A stretch of 64,000 nucleotides of DNA from Galeopsis tetrahit (GCA_963675135.1 OY776131.1:23179881-23243880); one strand, 5' to 3'; shown: positions 19,290 to 31,710, counted from the first letter of the stretch. Notes: a model not told the origin generated them from the letters alone. Numbers and translations are program-made.

Positions 19290-20214
19290 TGGCTTGTCTT
19301 GACCATTGGTTTATACTAGTGCGTTGTGACGTACTGAATGGATCACAAATAAGAAATGTTCTTCTGTTCTGACTGTTATGAAGAACTAGAGGTCTAGGTG
19401 ACTTTTATGATTCTTAACCCTAAATGTGATACTTAGATGCGTGGGTTGCTTGCTCACTACTTTGATGTACCATAGGTGAGAATCTTGGTAGATTCTTCAC
19501 ACTCCGTATTTAGGGTAGTGACATCGCTCGCATGATGTCTACTTATTGGCATTAGGGCACCGTGTCCTGGACATCCAGGCTTATGACGTCCCCTTGTGGA
19601 AACTCATAAATGATTGTCGTATAAAACCTTCGGGTGGATTTAATTTGTACGACAACAAGGTTGAGTGGTACTACTCAAAGAATTATAGACATTAATTATT
19701 TAAAGTAGTCAGAAGTTTTAATAATTAATGGACATGCGATATCTTAAACACGGAGAATTATAAAGTCTAATAGAAACCCTGATTCGCTTCGAGATAAAAC
19801 GGGAGTGCAACGTCTAGTGGGATGAATTAATGTTCTTAGGCCAAATTATATGTTCTGGGCGGAACATAAGAATATTTGGGCCTGTAAGAAGCCCAAACCC
19901 TATACGTTCTAATGGATCTCTACTCTGGCCCATGAAATCTTTGGAGATTATATAAAAGATTCTTAAGTAAGTCTTAAAACCCTAGGACACATGACATAGC
20001 AGGAAATGGCTAGGATTTCAAAGAGACGAAACTGATGCCACCTTCTCCACGTTTAATAGCACGCTGTCCACCCGATGTTTGAACGAGGTTGGGAGACAGA
20101 CTAGAAGATTCATAGTAGAATCAATGCCTCGATCTTCAAGGTTAATGAATTTGAACTTCATTTTAGACGCATGTTTAGGTTAACAAATCTGAATCTTCAA
20201 GGTTAACGATCTTG
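19290..20214. other. Unclassified repeat-like sequence
   Basis: Moderate-GC sequence without long ORFs, continuous with 14448-14750 once the Copia insertion is removed. It resembles the non-coding interior or LTR of an old retroelement, but I cannot name it. A TATATAAAAG TATA-like word occurs near 19950. Confidence 0.35.
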
Positions 20215-20510
20215 GTGACGGACTGCCTTCATCGGTATGTTCCATTAGGTTGAACTCGGGGTGCGAATCGGTAGGGTGGAAGTCGCCGAATAGATGATGG
20301 AGAACGTTGTTGTGTTGAGAAAGACTTGGATTTTATCGGAGTTGATGATTTCCGATGGAGGGAAGAATCTAGATGCTAAATCCACAAAAAGTTTGGTTTT
20401 GCTACGGCCTGTGGTGCCCATTACGACCATAATTTTATTGTTGGTTTCGACTGCGGTGGCGGTGGAAAAGGCCCGCCTTGAAAAGTTGATGGGAATCCAC
20501 TAGTGCAAAG
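20215..20510 (-). pseudogene. Adenylate isopentenyltransferase (IPT) pseudogene fragment
   Basis: On the minus strand, the frame read down from about 20500 gives MVVMGTTGRSKTKLFVDLAS then RFFPPSEIINSDKIQVF. This is the N-terminal P-loop and EIINSDKIQVY region of plant IPT, which makes isopentenyladenine-type cytokinins. The P-loop GATGTGK is degraded to GTTGRSK. After IQVF about 25 residues are deleted, and the match resumes in another frame as HHLFGDFHP...HPEF, like the IPT HHLLG segment. Upstream residues (FSRRAF...NNKI) suit an IPT N-terminus. Frame break, loss of P-loop and truncation mean no enzyme activity. It may be a captured or relic fragment. Confidence 0.72.
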
Positions 20511-20738
20511 TCATGCAAACAAAAGGGATCATTTGGTCGTACATGATGGGCCGATTACAAGGGCAAAAGATAATAAGATAAGTGAGGTTTTGATGAGCTT
20601 ATAAGTTGCTGAAATGATAAAAAATGTGCAAGACAAAACCAAAAGAAGGCCAAGTAGTGAATATTGTTGGGTTGTACTACTTTTAAAGAAATGTCATAAA
20701 GCTAATTTGGGCTAAAAGACATATATCTAAGTGCATGG
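20511..20738. other. Short spacer before the SIRE-type LTR
   Basis: No ORF or repeat recognised. Contains a TGTTGGGTTG word at 20664 resembling an LTR start, but no LTR follows from it. Confidence 0.4.
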
Positions 20739-22356
20739 TGTTGGGATATTCATCCAAGCCCCTAATCTGAATGTAATAAAGAGCTTTGGTTTTGATGACC
20801 AAAACTCAGATCAGTAGAGTACAGGTTAGATTGTCTAGTCTTAACTAGAAGTAAGATTCCTATGTTGTATTACTAAGCTTAGAAGTATTGAAAGTATTTG
20901 TAATTCTAGTCTAAGAGTTAGTAGTGCAATGGTCAGCTGAATGCTCATCTTTACACTCCGCTGAAGAATACTGAGAAGAAGACAGAAGACTAGAAGACCC
21001 CAAGAGTTCATTAGTAGACTCAATTCTAAAGGATGTTGTATACCTTGTAGATTAGATCTGTTATATGATAATCTGCAATCAAAATTCAGAAGACAACACA
21101 GTATATATGAACTCATCTATATCTTGTCAGAACAAGCCTTAAAGAGCATTCAAGACGAAGAAGCACTTAGCATTTATGAATAAAACACATTCACAAGTGT
21201 TAGTTCATTTATGAATAACTAAGTCAGATGATAAAGGCATACAAAACAGAAGACAAAGAGAATGTTGGATGAACATCTGAATTACTCTAACAGAAGACAA
21301 GATAGCTTTCAACAAGCAAGCTAATGTGAACCAATGAAACATCAACACGAAGCTATGAAGTTGACAGCCCAGTAGGTCGTACAAGAGATCTGCAGAAAAG
21401 GTACAGAACATTTAATGTACGTTGCCTTTCTAAGGCATTACCGTACCAGAAAATCTGTAAACACCATGCCTATGAAGATGGCGACCATACATGGAAAGAT
21501 TTGTTGCAACGGCTAATTCTCACCAACAGCTAGTTTCTGAGCACAAATCTCCCTATAAATACAACACTTGTTCTTTGGAACAAGGTACCGAAAACTCCAC
21601 ACGCAAGAACTCACTCTCACTGCATATACATCTAGAAACTACAAGTTTGACAAATACACTCAAGTATCGAGTTCTTTAGATCCTGCAAAGATATCTATTC
21701 TTAATGCTCTAAGTTTCCGATCCTAAGCCCGTTCAAAGAATTCTATCTTTAGAGCTTAGAATATTAGTTGGTTATACACACATCTCTTTGTAAAGGTTGT
21801 TGTTACCTCACCAACAAACATATCAGTTCCTCAGAAAGTAGTTGAGGTTCTTGATCCGAAAAGTCTTCTCTTGGGACTATAAAGTAGCAAACTATTGAAT
21901 TTCTCTATCTGATTAGAGAGAGTGGACGTAGGATATTGAGATCCGAACCACTATAAATCGCTGTGTTCTTTACTGCTTATTCTTTATTCTGCATTCATAT
22001 TCATTATTGTTAATACTTGTTCATAACACAGTGTTTGAAGTTATCGGTCTTAAAAGGTTTTCATAAAAGCACCCACGAGTCTAAACACGTAGGCCTACAC
22101 ATTTCCGCACTCATAGCACTTGAGATAGCTTTCAAACTGACCAACTGAATTCAACAATCAGTAAGGCTGTTATCTTGGATTGCTATAACACATACACTCT
22201 ACAGATCAGAACATCTTGTTTTGCATATAGACGAACGAGTACATAACTCTTCCGAACGTCTAATCTGATCATTAAGGCACGAAAAAGTTTTCTATCACGT
22301 GACAGTCTATTCACTCCCCCCTCTAGACTATCACTATACTCGTTTTGGGACCAACA
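20739..22356 (+). repeat. 5' LTR (1,618 bp)
   Basis: TGTTGGGATATTC...GTTTTGGGACCAACA with matching 6-bp inverted ends TGTTGG/CCAACA. It has a TATAAATA box at 21554-21561 and the TTTTGATGACCAAAACT motif near its start, as in SIRE-like LTRs. Confidence 0.85.
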
Positions 22357-22358
22357 AG

Positions 22359-22370
22359 TGGTATCAGAGC
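22359..22370 (+). other. Primer-binding site, initiator Met tRNA
   Basis: TGGTATCAGAGC lies 2 nt inside the LTR, the standard Copia site. Confidence 0.92.
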
Positions 22371-22508
22371 AGTGGTTCTAACGAGCTACTGAATCTGTTA
22401 CTTAACTTCTTAAAGAAGAAGTTCTTGTAGCTCTCTTGAACAAATCCGCCATTTTGAAAACTCTACCTTTCATAAAACTCATACTCATACTCATTCTATT
22501 TATTTATC

Positions 22509-24585
22509 ATGGGTAGAGACTCTCACACTCGCAAGTTACCTGTGTTTTCAGTTGAAGAATATGACCTCTGGAAAGGCAGAATGGAAGTAGCACTCAGTGA
22601 GGTTCATGAAATGATGCTGGATGTAATTACCGATGGTCCGATCATGATAATGGCTCCAAACACAGATGATGGCAATCCAGAAATTCCAGTTGGTCAACTA
22701 GTGCCAAAGAACAGAGGCGACTTCACACCAGATGAGGCAAAGCAACACAACCTCAACAGAAAAGCTAAGAATATGATTCTAACTACTGTGTCTAATGAAT
22801 ATGTTGGAAAAATCGTACGTCTCAAAACTGCTAAAGAGATGTGGGATACATTAGCAATCATGTGCGAAGGCACATAACAGATTAAAGAGAACAAGCTCAT
22901 TACCGCTGTTCAGAAGTTTGATAACTTCAAAATGATACCTGGTGAAACTATTGACCAAATGGACAATAGATTTACCAAAATACTCAATGAGATCACAGAT
23001 TTGGGAAATACCTATCTGAAAAGTGAGTTAATGCTAAAGTAATATATGCTCTACCTAAGATATGGCAAACAAAAGTATGGATCATTAAAAGTGACAAGGA
23101 TTTCAAGAATTGGTCTGTACAAACCTTATTTCAAACTCTCAAAGCTCACGAATATGATATTGAAAGAGCACAAGAAACATGTGACGAACAGGTTTCAACC
23201 TCTTCTACTAAGGCTGTTGCATTTAAAGCATCAGCTGCCGCCAAGAGTTCTAACCGGTCAGGTAAAGACCTCAAAGTGAGAGAAGAGAAGGAACCCATTC
23301 CTTCAAATCTTAGTCTATAGGAGCAGATGGCATTGATGATGAAGAGATTCGATAATCTCCAAGCTGAACATGGTAAATACAAACGTTTTTATTCTGATTA
23401 CAAAACTAGAAGATCTAACCATGCAGAAAACTCATCATTCTCATATAAGTACAAAGACCGATCTGAAAGGACTCTTGAGCGAAGAAGAGAAGAACCTAGT
23501 TCTTCTAAACAAGCAGAGTCCACAGATCGAAGAGGAAACAGCAGAATGGATGCCAGTCCTAGTCGAAGCAAAAGAGACAGTTCACCAGCACGAAGCTCCA
23601 AGGAAGGAAAAGATTTATGCTACACTTGTAAAAAACCAGGACATTTCAGTGTTGATTATCCTGATCTAAGTCCGAAGGAATGTGAACTACTTCGAGCTAG
23701 AAGTGAAAGAAGATACTCATCCAGAAGAAAAGCCATGTTGGCTGATGAAGAGAGTAGTAGTTCAGACGATGATCTGCCTTCTTCTTCAAACGAGTCTGGT
23801 TTCGAATCTGAGGATGAAGATCAACGCAAAACTATGTCCATACATTCCTCTTTTTCACAAACAGATGAGTCCGACTCATCTGATGCCGATTCCAAAGATC
23901 ATCTACAGTTCATTTGTGAACAATTGAAGACTGATCTTGGTCTGGCAACAACAGCTTATATGGAAGCTGAAGATGAGACAATGCGTCTGAGAACTGAAAT
24001 AGTTCAGCTGAAACAACATAAGTCAAATGAGTTTCTTAAACTCAGGACTCTAAATGTAAGGTTATCTGAAGAATTGTCCCAATTCAAGGAGAAACATTCC
24101 TTTCTGAGTCAAGTTTATAAGAAACAATGTTTGACTCATGCTGAGGAAGTAAGGAACTCTCAGAACTCAAAAAAACGCATGAGGCACTTATCAGTAACCA
24201 TCGAGAGCTTATAAAAGAGAAGAACCTTGTAGACTTAAAGGTTGCCGAGATTAATAGAGCAAAAACTGTTCTTGATCAATGCATTTGTGTCAACCGAAGT
24301 CTAAAAGTAAAAGCAGGAATTGGCTACGAAGGTAAAGTCACTGACAAATCAGCAGACAAACCTGAGCCAATTTTTGTTAAAAAATCTTCTCTAGTCGACA
24401 GTACAAACAACTCTAAATCTAGTACTGAAATGATCGACCTAACCAAAATTTCTAAGAAATCTGAAGTAATCCAAAATCCAAAACCTCCGTTTCCAGTTGT
24501 CGTTGATCCTAAGATGAACTTCTTTATCACCAGACATGGTGGTAGACCAAAGGATTCAAAGGAAAAGCTTCGCAGTCTAAGGTAG
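22509..24585 (+). pseudogene. SIRE-type Gag, broken by stops
   Basis: The frame opens MGRDSHTRKLPVFSVEEYDL, with the W-K-x-x-M capsid pattern, and reads to a TAA at 22875-22877. Homology continues (KENKLITAVQKFDNFKM...) through further stops near 23040 and 23320. The 295-residue open part (23327-24214) holds a Ser/Arg/Lys-rich stretch and a zinc knuckle CYTCKKPGHFSVDYPD in which the last Cys is Tyr, then an acidic Ser-rich region and coiled-coil-like heptads. This long gag with a C-terminal coiled coil is typical of the SIRE lineage. It cannot give a full-length product. Confidence 0.82.
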
Positions 24586-27500
24586 AAGACTTATAGTCAA
24601 CTGCTGAATATTGTGCTAGAACAACAGTTGAGTTGTATTCAGCCTGGACCCCATGTTTAGAAGTCCCAGCTGAAAACAACTAAGCAAAAACAAAAGGCTG
24701 AAAAGTTGAAAGTTGACTATCCACCTCGAAAATCCTATGAACTAATCAACAAACGAGGATTTTGGCTCCCATCTCTAAAAACTGATGCACCCGTTCTAAA
24801 TGAAAGTCAGAAGACAACTCTTAAACGTTTAAAGAAACATAAGTCTTTTGAGAAGGTTAAGAAGGTTTGGTATTGCTATGCCCGAGGGAACAAACTAACA
24901 TGCTCAAAGCTCTACAGAAGAGCAATGTACATCTGGGTTCCCAAGGGTAGCACTAACACCGAAGGACCCAAAAAAAAATGGGTACCTAAGCAATGATTTA
25001 CTTGCAGGGTCGTGTGGATCTAAAGAATAAAGGAGGATCAGAAGCTGAAATCTGGTACATAGATTTAGGCGCTTCACGTCATAGATTTTGGACCAAACTC
25101 CCAGAGCTGATGAAGAAGATTCAGAATTAGAAAGGATCAACGATCATCAAAATCAGAAGTGATAAAGGTTGTGAGTTTCTTAACTCTTCTATTACCACCT
25201 ATTGCACTAACAACAGAATTCAGCATGAAACAAGCTCAGCTCATACACCCCAACAAAATGGAGTGGCTGAAAGAAGGAACAGAACCCTCAAAGAGGCTGC
25301 TCGAACAATGCTTGCTGAATTCGACATACCCAAGAAATTCTGGGCAGAAGCTATAAACACAATTTGTCATACTCAGAACAGATGTCTCATCTATAAAAGA
25401 CATGGTAAGACTTCTTATGAGATTTGGAATTAAAGAAAACCTAGAGTATCTTATTTTCATATCTTTGGTTGCAAGTGTTTCATTCACAATATTGGGAAGA
25501 CCCAACTAAAGGCCTTTGATGCTAAAACAAACGAGGGGATATTCTTAGGATATTCTCAAGTCAGCAAAGCATTCAGAGTCTTTAACAAGAGGACCCTTAT
25601 AGTTTCAAAGCCTAAATCTGAAGAGAAAGGGATCAGATGACAAGAACTCTGTCAAAGTCTACATCCCCTTCTCAGACGATGATGACAGTGATAATGATCA
25701 GTTCAAACCAAGGAGGCCCACTACAAGATCCCAGACAAACACAGTGAATGAAGCTTCTACAACAGACACTAAACCTACTCAAGAAGGGGGAACAACATAA
25801 ATTGTTAATACAGAACAAGTTGTTAACACAGCTGAACCTGCAGAGACAGCTGAAGTTGAACCGACTGATGACACTCAAGCTGCTGAACCAGCTGAGACAC
25901 ATCAATGTCAAAATCCTAGTGACACAACATCAGAAGAGGATCTTAACTCACCTGATGGAACTTATCCAAAATTCATTTGGACAAGAGATCATTCAACTGA
26001 TCTAATTATTGGAGATTCAAGCTCTAGTGTCCAAACTAGAAGGTAAAAGGCAAATGCTAACCCCTCAGCTCACATTGCTGAGACTCTATTCTGTCATTGT
26101 TATTTTCTCTCTCTGAAGGAACCCTCAACAATCGAAGAAGCTCTTGAAGATAGAAACTTGATTACAGCCATGCAAGAAGAGCTAAATCAGTTCACAAGAA
26201 ATGATGTTTGGGAACTTGTGGATCGTCCTAGACATCAAAGCGTGATTGGAACGAAATGGGTATTCAAGAATAAGACAAATGAGAATGGTTGTATTACAAG
26301 GAAAAAGGCTAGACTTGTTGCAAAGGGATATTCACAATCAGAAAAGGAATCGATTATGATGAAACCTTTGCACCTGTAGCTCATCTTGAATCTATAAGAT
26401 TATTTCTCACATATGCATCTCGAATGAAATTAAAAGTGTATCAAATGGATGTTAAGAGTGCATTCTTAAATGGAGTACTTGCAGAAGAAGTATATGTCGA
26501 ATAGCCCCCTGGCTTCGAGGAAAGTGATCAAGGGTATCGACTTAAGAAAGCCTTATATGGACTAAAGCAAGCTTCCAAAGCTTGGTATGATACACTGTCT
26601 CAATTCTTGGTTGATAATGGATTCACAAAAGGAATTATAGACAGAACCTTGTTCAGAATCCCAGAAGGAAATGATATCTTATTGGTTCAGATCTATGTAG
26701 ATGATATCATTTTTGGATCACCAAATCAACGAGTTATGCGACAAGTTCTCAAAGTTGATGCAAGGCAAATTTGAGATGTCCATGATGGGTGAGATGATTT
26801 ACTTCCTAGGTCTTCAAGTGAAGCAAAGCTCAGATGGGATATTCATCACTCAGGCGAAATATACAAGAAGTCTTATTACCAAGTTTGGTGCTCAGACGAG
26901 CAAAGTATGAAAGATTCCAATGATGACTTCGTTCAAGATGGACCCAGATGAGGATGGAAAATATGTAGATCGAACCAAATACAGAGCCCTGATAGGATCT
27001 TTTCTATATTTGACAGCCAGCATACCAGATATTACATTTGCTATAGGTGTCTGTGCTAGATTTCAATCTAATCCAAAGGTTAGTCATCTAGATGCAGCCA
27101 AGAGAATCATAAGGTATCTGAAGGGTAGAATAAATATAGGTTTATGGTATCCCTCAGTAGATGGTTTGGAACTGAGTGGTTATTCAGACTCTGACTTCGC
27201 AGGATGCAGAATAGATAGGAAATCTACTTCTGGCACATGTCAGTTTCTAGGAAATAAGCTGATATCTTGGTTCTCCAAGAAACAAACCTCAGTTGCTACC
27301 TCCACTACTGAAGCCGAGTATATGGCTGCTGGTAGTTGCTGCAGTCAGTTGTTATGGTTAAGTCAGCAACTATTGGACTACAATATCAAATCAAGAGAAG
27401 TTCCAATCTACTGTGACAGCAATAGTGCTATAGCCATTACTCAGAACCCAGTTCTCCATACAAGATGTAAGCATGTTCATGTCAGACATCACTTCATTAG

Positions 27501-27735
27501 AGATCATGTAGAAAAGAAGGATATCAGAATGGAGAAGATTCACACTGACATCCAAAGAGCATACATGCTCACCAAACCCTTGGCTGAGACGAGGTTTAGA
27601 GAACTATGCTTCTCTCTAGGCCTACTGGAGCTGGATATCTCAAAACCGGCTGCTGAGAAGTCAACCTTAACCCAACTGATCATTGAACAACTCCAACCAG
27701 ATAACAAATGCAGACTATCTTTACAGATGAGTTGA
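24586..27735 (+). pseudogene. SIRE-type Pol (protease, integrase, RT, RNase H), many stops
   Basis: Order: a gag-pol linker (24706-24996); a degraded protease active site (WYIDLGASRH near 25053, DSG changed to DLG); an abrupt jump to the integrase core (IRSDKGCEFL, PQQNGVAERR) with the zinc-binding part lost; integrase tail (GIFLGYSQ); reverse transcriptase beginning WELVDRPRHQ and TKWVFKNKTN; QMDVKSAFLNG; VQIYVDDIIFG near 26690; and an open RNase H half (26920-27735) with SGYSDSDFAG and TSTTEAEYMAA. In-frame stops occur near 25124, 25431, 26377, 26502 and 26906. An old, inactive polyprotein gene. Confidence 0.88.
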
Positions 27736-29600
27736 ATAGACACACTCATCATCCAGGTAAGTCTTATCCCTATGAAGAAAGCTAGTATGGCTGAGGGAAA
27801 CTGAGAGTTCTTAATTCAAGGGGGAATCCATGATTCTTTAAAAATCCTTATTCAGAACACTCAGATTACTTGCATTTATTTATTTTACATGTCTATTTAC
27901 ATTACATATTTTTCGAATGACAAGGATTCAAAATCCTCATATTAATTATTTGTCATTACTTATCTTGATTCTCGCTTATTTTTTTTGATCTCCACGTTTA
28001 CATTGAATGATTTTAATATGCATAGGAAGCAGAATTGAAATGCATTTATGATAATTTAATGTTTGTCTGAGGTCCAAATAGTAATTTCCTAGATTACGGC
28101 CAATTTGGACCCTTAGATCAATTATGTACATCATCTTAACCACACGTTGTTCAAAAGGAATATTTAGAGTTTCAAGAAAGTCTCTGGTTTCCAAAACTCT
28201 TTTCAGGGGTTAAGACTTTAGGTTTTAACATTTACTTACCAAGAATATTACCTCTTCTAGTATAAATACATGTGTTAAGCTACCAAACTATCACATCTGT
28301 AACTAAAAAACAATCCTCTTGTATAGGAATAAAAGTTAAAAAAGAAAGAAAGGAAAAGGCGTGAGAATGAAAAGCATTGAGCTACATGCAACAAAACAGC
28401 CCAAGATATGGGTCAAGGCCAGAAAAATCCTTCAAAATCATCATGCAGAGGCTGGAATCTCATGTGTCTCATGTCAAACTAGACTGAATCTCCGGTGTCC
28501 CATGTCACGACAGCTCCATCTTCTAGCCCAGGAGAGCAGGCTGAAGTTGTCAATGGAGACAAATACTGGTGGGTGATGAGAAGGGAGAATGCTGGAGATG
28601 GAAGGCTAAGAGTCACACAGAGCTTCCTATTCGCAGTTGGAGAATTGAGGATCTCCCCTGATCCTCTATCCCATCCTTCATCTCCCTCACCATCAAACAT
28701 CAGTAGAAACCCCGTGCACCACAGACCAATCCTGCATGATTGGTGAATGAGGAAAAAGTACAGGTAAGTTTAACTCAATGAAGAAGCTATTACAGCTGAG
28801 AGTTATTTAACAAGAGATATCTAAGTCTTAAGGGGAATTTCTATGAAATTCTTAAAGATCCTTAGATTGGAATACTCTTATACTTTCTCACTTATTATTT
28901 CTTTTTCTTTCTTGACTCATTTAATCTCAAAAAATTTCATTATGAACATTACATTTGAAGTCTAACAGTTTACCCTCTCAAATAAGTAATGCAGATGAAA
29001 TACAGGCAAGAAAGGTTATTAGCTAAAAGGAAAATTGTAGGTGAAAACTAAATAGTGCTAAAAATCTTCAGAAGAGGACATGTCAGCTGAAGGGGGAACG
29101 TATTCAGCTGATAAAGGAAAAACAGAAGCTCAATCAGAAGACAACTTGACTGCTGTTTCAACACAACTGAAATAGATTGATCTGTTTTTTTCTCTCTTTA
29201 CTTGTCTACATACTTTTGTCAATTGATTAGAAGACAAATTAAATGAAATTCGTTCTTATTGAATGCGTTAAGTTTTTCATTTATTGCTATTCAGCATACT
29301 AGTACACATCTGAACTAAAATGGCAAAATAACTTAAAACTTGTCCTAGAAGACTCACAAAATTAGTAATGAGTACGTGCCCTTAAAATTCTTGTAGATTG
29401 GACAGTTGCTTTATTTGCCAACCAATAGAATGCTGAGCATTAAATGCAGACCCGAAAAATCTATATGCAGAAACTGCAAACGCATTTAATTTATTTTGAA
29501 ATCCCTTGTAGAATATGAAGCGACAGAATCTAAGATTCAAATCTGGATGAATACACCCCTTCATCCAGATCGTTCATTAAGTCTCTAAGATCTTATCCAG
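27736..29600 (+). other. SIRE-type internal spacer between pol and the extra ORF
   Basis: No credible gene. Three polypurine-like tracts are present: AAGGGGGAATCC near 27818, AAGGGGAATTTC near 28829 and AAGGGGGAACG near 29089. Repeated polypurine tracts between pol and the 3' LTR are a feature I associate with SIRE-type elements. Short overlapping ORFs at 28361-28746 look like chance. Confidence 0.55.
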
Positions 29601-29619
29601 ACCATTGATCGAACTTTTT

Positions 29620-29724
29620 CAGATCATATATAAGATAGACTTAGAATCTTTATTCAGTTTACACTTCCAAAATTCTACTCTGTTATCTCTCTGAAATCTT
29701 CAAACTTCTCTAATCTCTTTAACA
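29620..29724 (+). promoter_or_regulatory. Promoter-like leader before the extra ORF
   Basis: A CATATATAAG TATA-like box at about 29624-29633 is followed by a pyrimidine-rich leader (CTCTGTTATCTCTCTGAAAT) and an ATG in good context (ACAATGG at 29725). This may be a separate internal promoter for the downstream ORF; it is an inference from spacing only. Confidence 0.35.
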
Positions 29725-30349
29725 ATGGATTCATCCAGGCACCTCAATCTTGATACAAGAAGAGAATTTTCAGAAATCATCATACCTGATACCTACAGAT
29801 CAGAAATCATCATACCTGATACCTGATACCTACAAAATTCCTAATCGATGTAGGTTTGAAGAAATTGATTGGTACCATTCCAAAGCTGATATATGGAGAA
29901 GATGTGGCTGATTTCTACATCTTTCTACGGGAAAGGTCCGATGGTTCTATTTCCTCACACGTTGAGGAAGACAGGGTTCGATTATCTGCTACTACCTTCA
30001 ATGATATGTTTGATTTGGAGCATGAAGGTATAGCTAACCCTGAGGAATATGCTTGTGGTGATATGAAAGAAGTTTGGAAGGAGTTCGTTCTCAAAGATCA
30101 TCTTAAACTTGCTCTAACAACTCCAAGCCATTTGAAGAAATCTATGTTAAAGGAACAGTATAGAGATCTGTTCGATATTGTCTCAAAGATAATAATGGGT
30201 CAACATGGATCCCTAGATGGTATCACTCAGAATAAAATTATTCTGATGAAGGCCATAGTCGACAAAGTAAAAATCAATTGGGGGAGATACTACATAAGCA
30301 GATTTATTGGTGAATCCAAGAAGATAAAAATGAAAGATGAAGATGGTTC
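29725..30349 (+). pseudogene. Extra retrotransposon ORF, broken
   Basis: ATG at 29725 opens MDSSRHLNLDTRREFSEII, but a local tandem duplication of an ATCATCATACCTGATACCT unit (29776-29835) brings a TGA and shifts phase. From 29856 a long frame continues (IPKLIYGEDVADFYIFLRE...; MLKEQYRDLFDIVSKIIMGQ; KVKINWGRYYI). The second half resembles the plant transposon-associated domain often encoded 3' of pol or next to retroelements (Pfam Transposase_32-like, from memory). At 30350 the frame runs into a CACTA terminus, so the C-terminus is lost. Confidence 0.6.
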
Positions 30350-30715
30350 CACTACAAGAAAACAACCTAATTCCAACGAAAAAATAAAATGTTGGAAAAT
30401 TTTAAATTCCAACAGTTTTTCCAACGACATATGCAACCGTTGGAAAAATCCAGCGGAAATTCCCTCAACTTTCGAAAACCATTGGAAATTATTGTTGGAA
30501 AAAGTGTTGGAATTATTTTTTATTTAATTCCAACAGAAATTCCATCGACATAAGACCACTGGAATGATTTCTCCAATAAAATGATATTTTTAATCTTAAT
30601 CCAACCCAATTTTCAATGACATGAGATCGTTGGAATTTTCTTATTCCAACGGTTTTTCCAATGCCATATGCAGCTGTTGGAATTTATCATTAATTAGAGT
30701 GCAAATACCTGTCGA
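30350..30715 (+). mobile_element. CACTA (En/Spm-type) terminus with subterminal repeats
   Basis: CACTACAAGAAAA at 30350 is the canonical terminal inverted repeat of plant CACTA elements. It is followed by about a dozen TTCCAACG/CGTTGGAA-type subterminal repeats in both orientations up to roughly 30685, the expected transposase-binding array. It interrupts the preceding ORF after TTC. The matching far end (CTTGTAGTG) was not found by reading downstream, so this is a one-ended fragment or the element was cut by later events. No transposase is visible. Confidence 0.82.
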
Positions 30716-31710
30716 AAATATTTATTAAAACTTAAAAATTATATAAATTAAAATAAAGTTAAAACGTGAAACATTTCTCGTCATGCGAGCATGCGACGTT
30801 GTTTTTGTTACTGTTGAGGCAACGCTCAAAACCCTCTTCCCTAGAATTATTCAGATACATAAATATTAAAATTATATTTTTTAAAAATCTAAAATAAAGA
30901 TGAATACCCTGTTCATCCTCCTCTCGGCTCTCACCCTAATTTTCTTCAACATCACCTAATGCCTACAATTTCCCCCCAAATTCACACGCCCAATCTGATG
31001 GCAAACTGAATTTATTCAATCATCCAACGACAAACTGGATTCACACGCCCAACCCGGTACCGCGATCACATGAATGGTGGGGAAGAAGGTGGGCATAACC
31101 GATTTGGGAAGAGTGTGGCGGTGGCGTTGAGGCAGTGTGGAGGCGGACGGCCACGATGGTGTTGTTGAGATCTCGTTTTTCCATTTTTCAAATATTAAAA
31201 ATTGTTCCTAACCCCCTTCCCAACCTTGCCCCGCCCTGCCACTATTTTTAGGTTGGGGTAAGCTTACCTAAGAGCGAACAAATCAATTTTTAGGTAAGCT
31301 TCGCACTTTTCAAATTTCATATCGTTTATGTTTTCGCTATTATTTTTTCCCAATTTTGAGTATGGGTTTGTAGTTGCCTTGTTTCCATTATAGACTGGTT
31401 GCTTGTAGATACTGTAATTCATGTTGATTGTTGTTGATTCAGTTTGTGATTTTGAAGAGTATTGAGTCTATTATTTCAGTTTTATTTTATTCTTCTTAGA
31501 ATTATGTTCATGTAGAAGTTTTTGTATTCTTGTATGTGGTGGTTGTTGACAGAACACAGTTTCTGATTGTTATGAATTAGAGAGAGGGGGTTTTACAGGC
31601 TTTTTAAAGTTTTTAATTTAAATATATAAGTTGGGGATTTACATGTTCCAAACAAATTATCATGTCATAATTCAAGTCAATCATAGGGCAGTGTACATTC
31701 TATACTTTAT
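30716..31710. other. Intergenic/TE interior, unassigned
   Basis: Moderate-GC patches (30990-31300) with no sustained frame; AGGTAAGCTT is repeated at about 31256 and 31289. It may be interior of the CACTA element or of the following Helitron. Nothing else seen. Confidence 0.4.

Larger units (their letters stand above)
20739..30349 (+). mobile_element. SIRE-type Ty1/Copia element, decayed, 3' LTR not found
   Basis: A 1.6-kb 5' LTR, an initiator-Met primer site, gag, pol (protease, integrase, reverse transcriptase, RNase H) and a further ORF near the 3' end are in the order and size range of the SIRE/Maximus lineage. The gag-pol frame carries many stops and an internal deletion around the protease-integrase junction. 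A CACTA terminus begins at 30350 inside the last ORF, and no copy of the LTR appears downstream, so the 3' end is either deleted or displaced. A diverged LTR-like scrap at 31711 may be related. Confidence 0.85.

Noticed and set aside
20664..20738. TGTTGGGTTG at 20664 as an LTR start
   Set aside because: No matching inverted end or second copy; the LTR that fits the CCAACA end and primer site starts at 20739.
28361..28746. Two overlapping ORFs in the SIRE-type spacer as an env-like gene
   Set aside because: No signal peptide, membrane segment or similarity is visible, and they overlap in different frames and strands.
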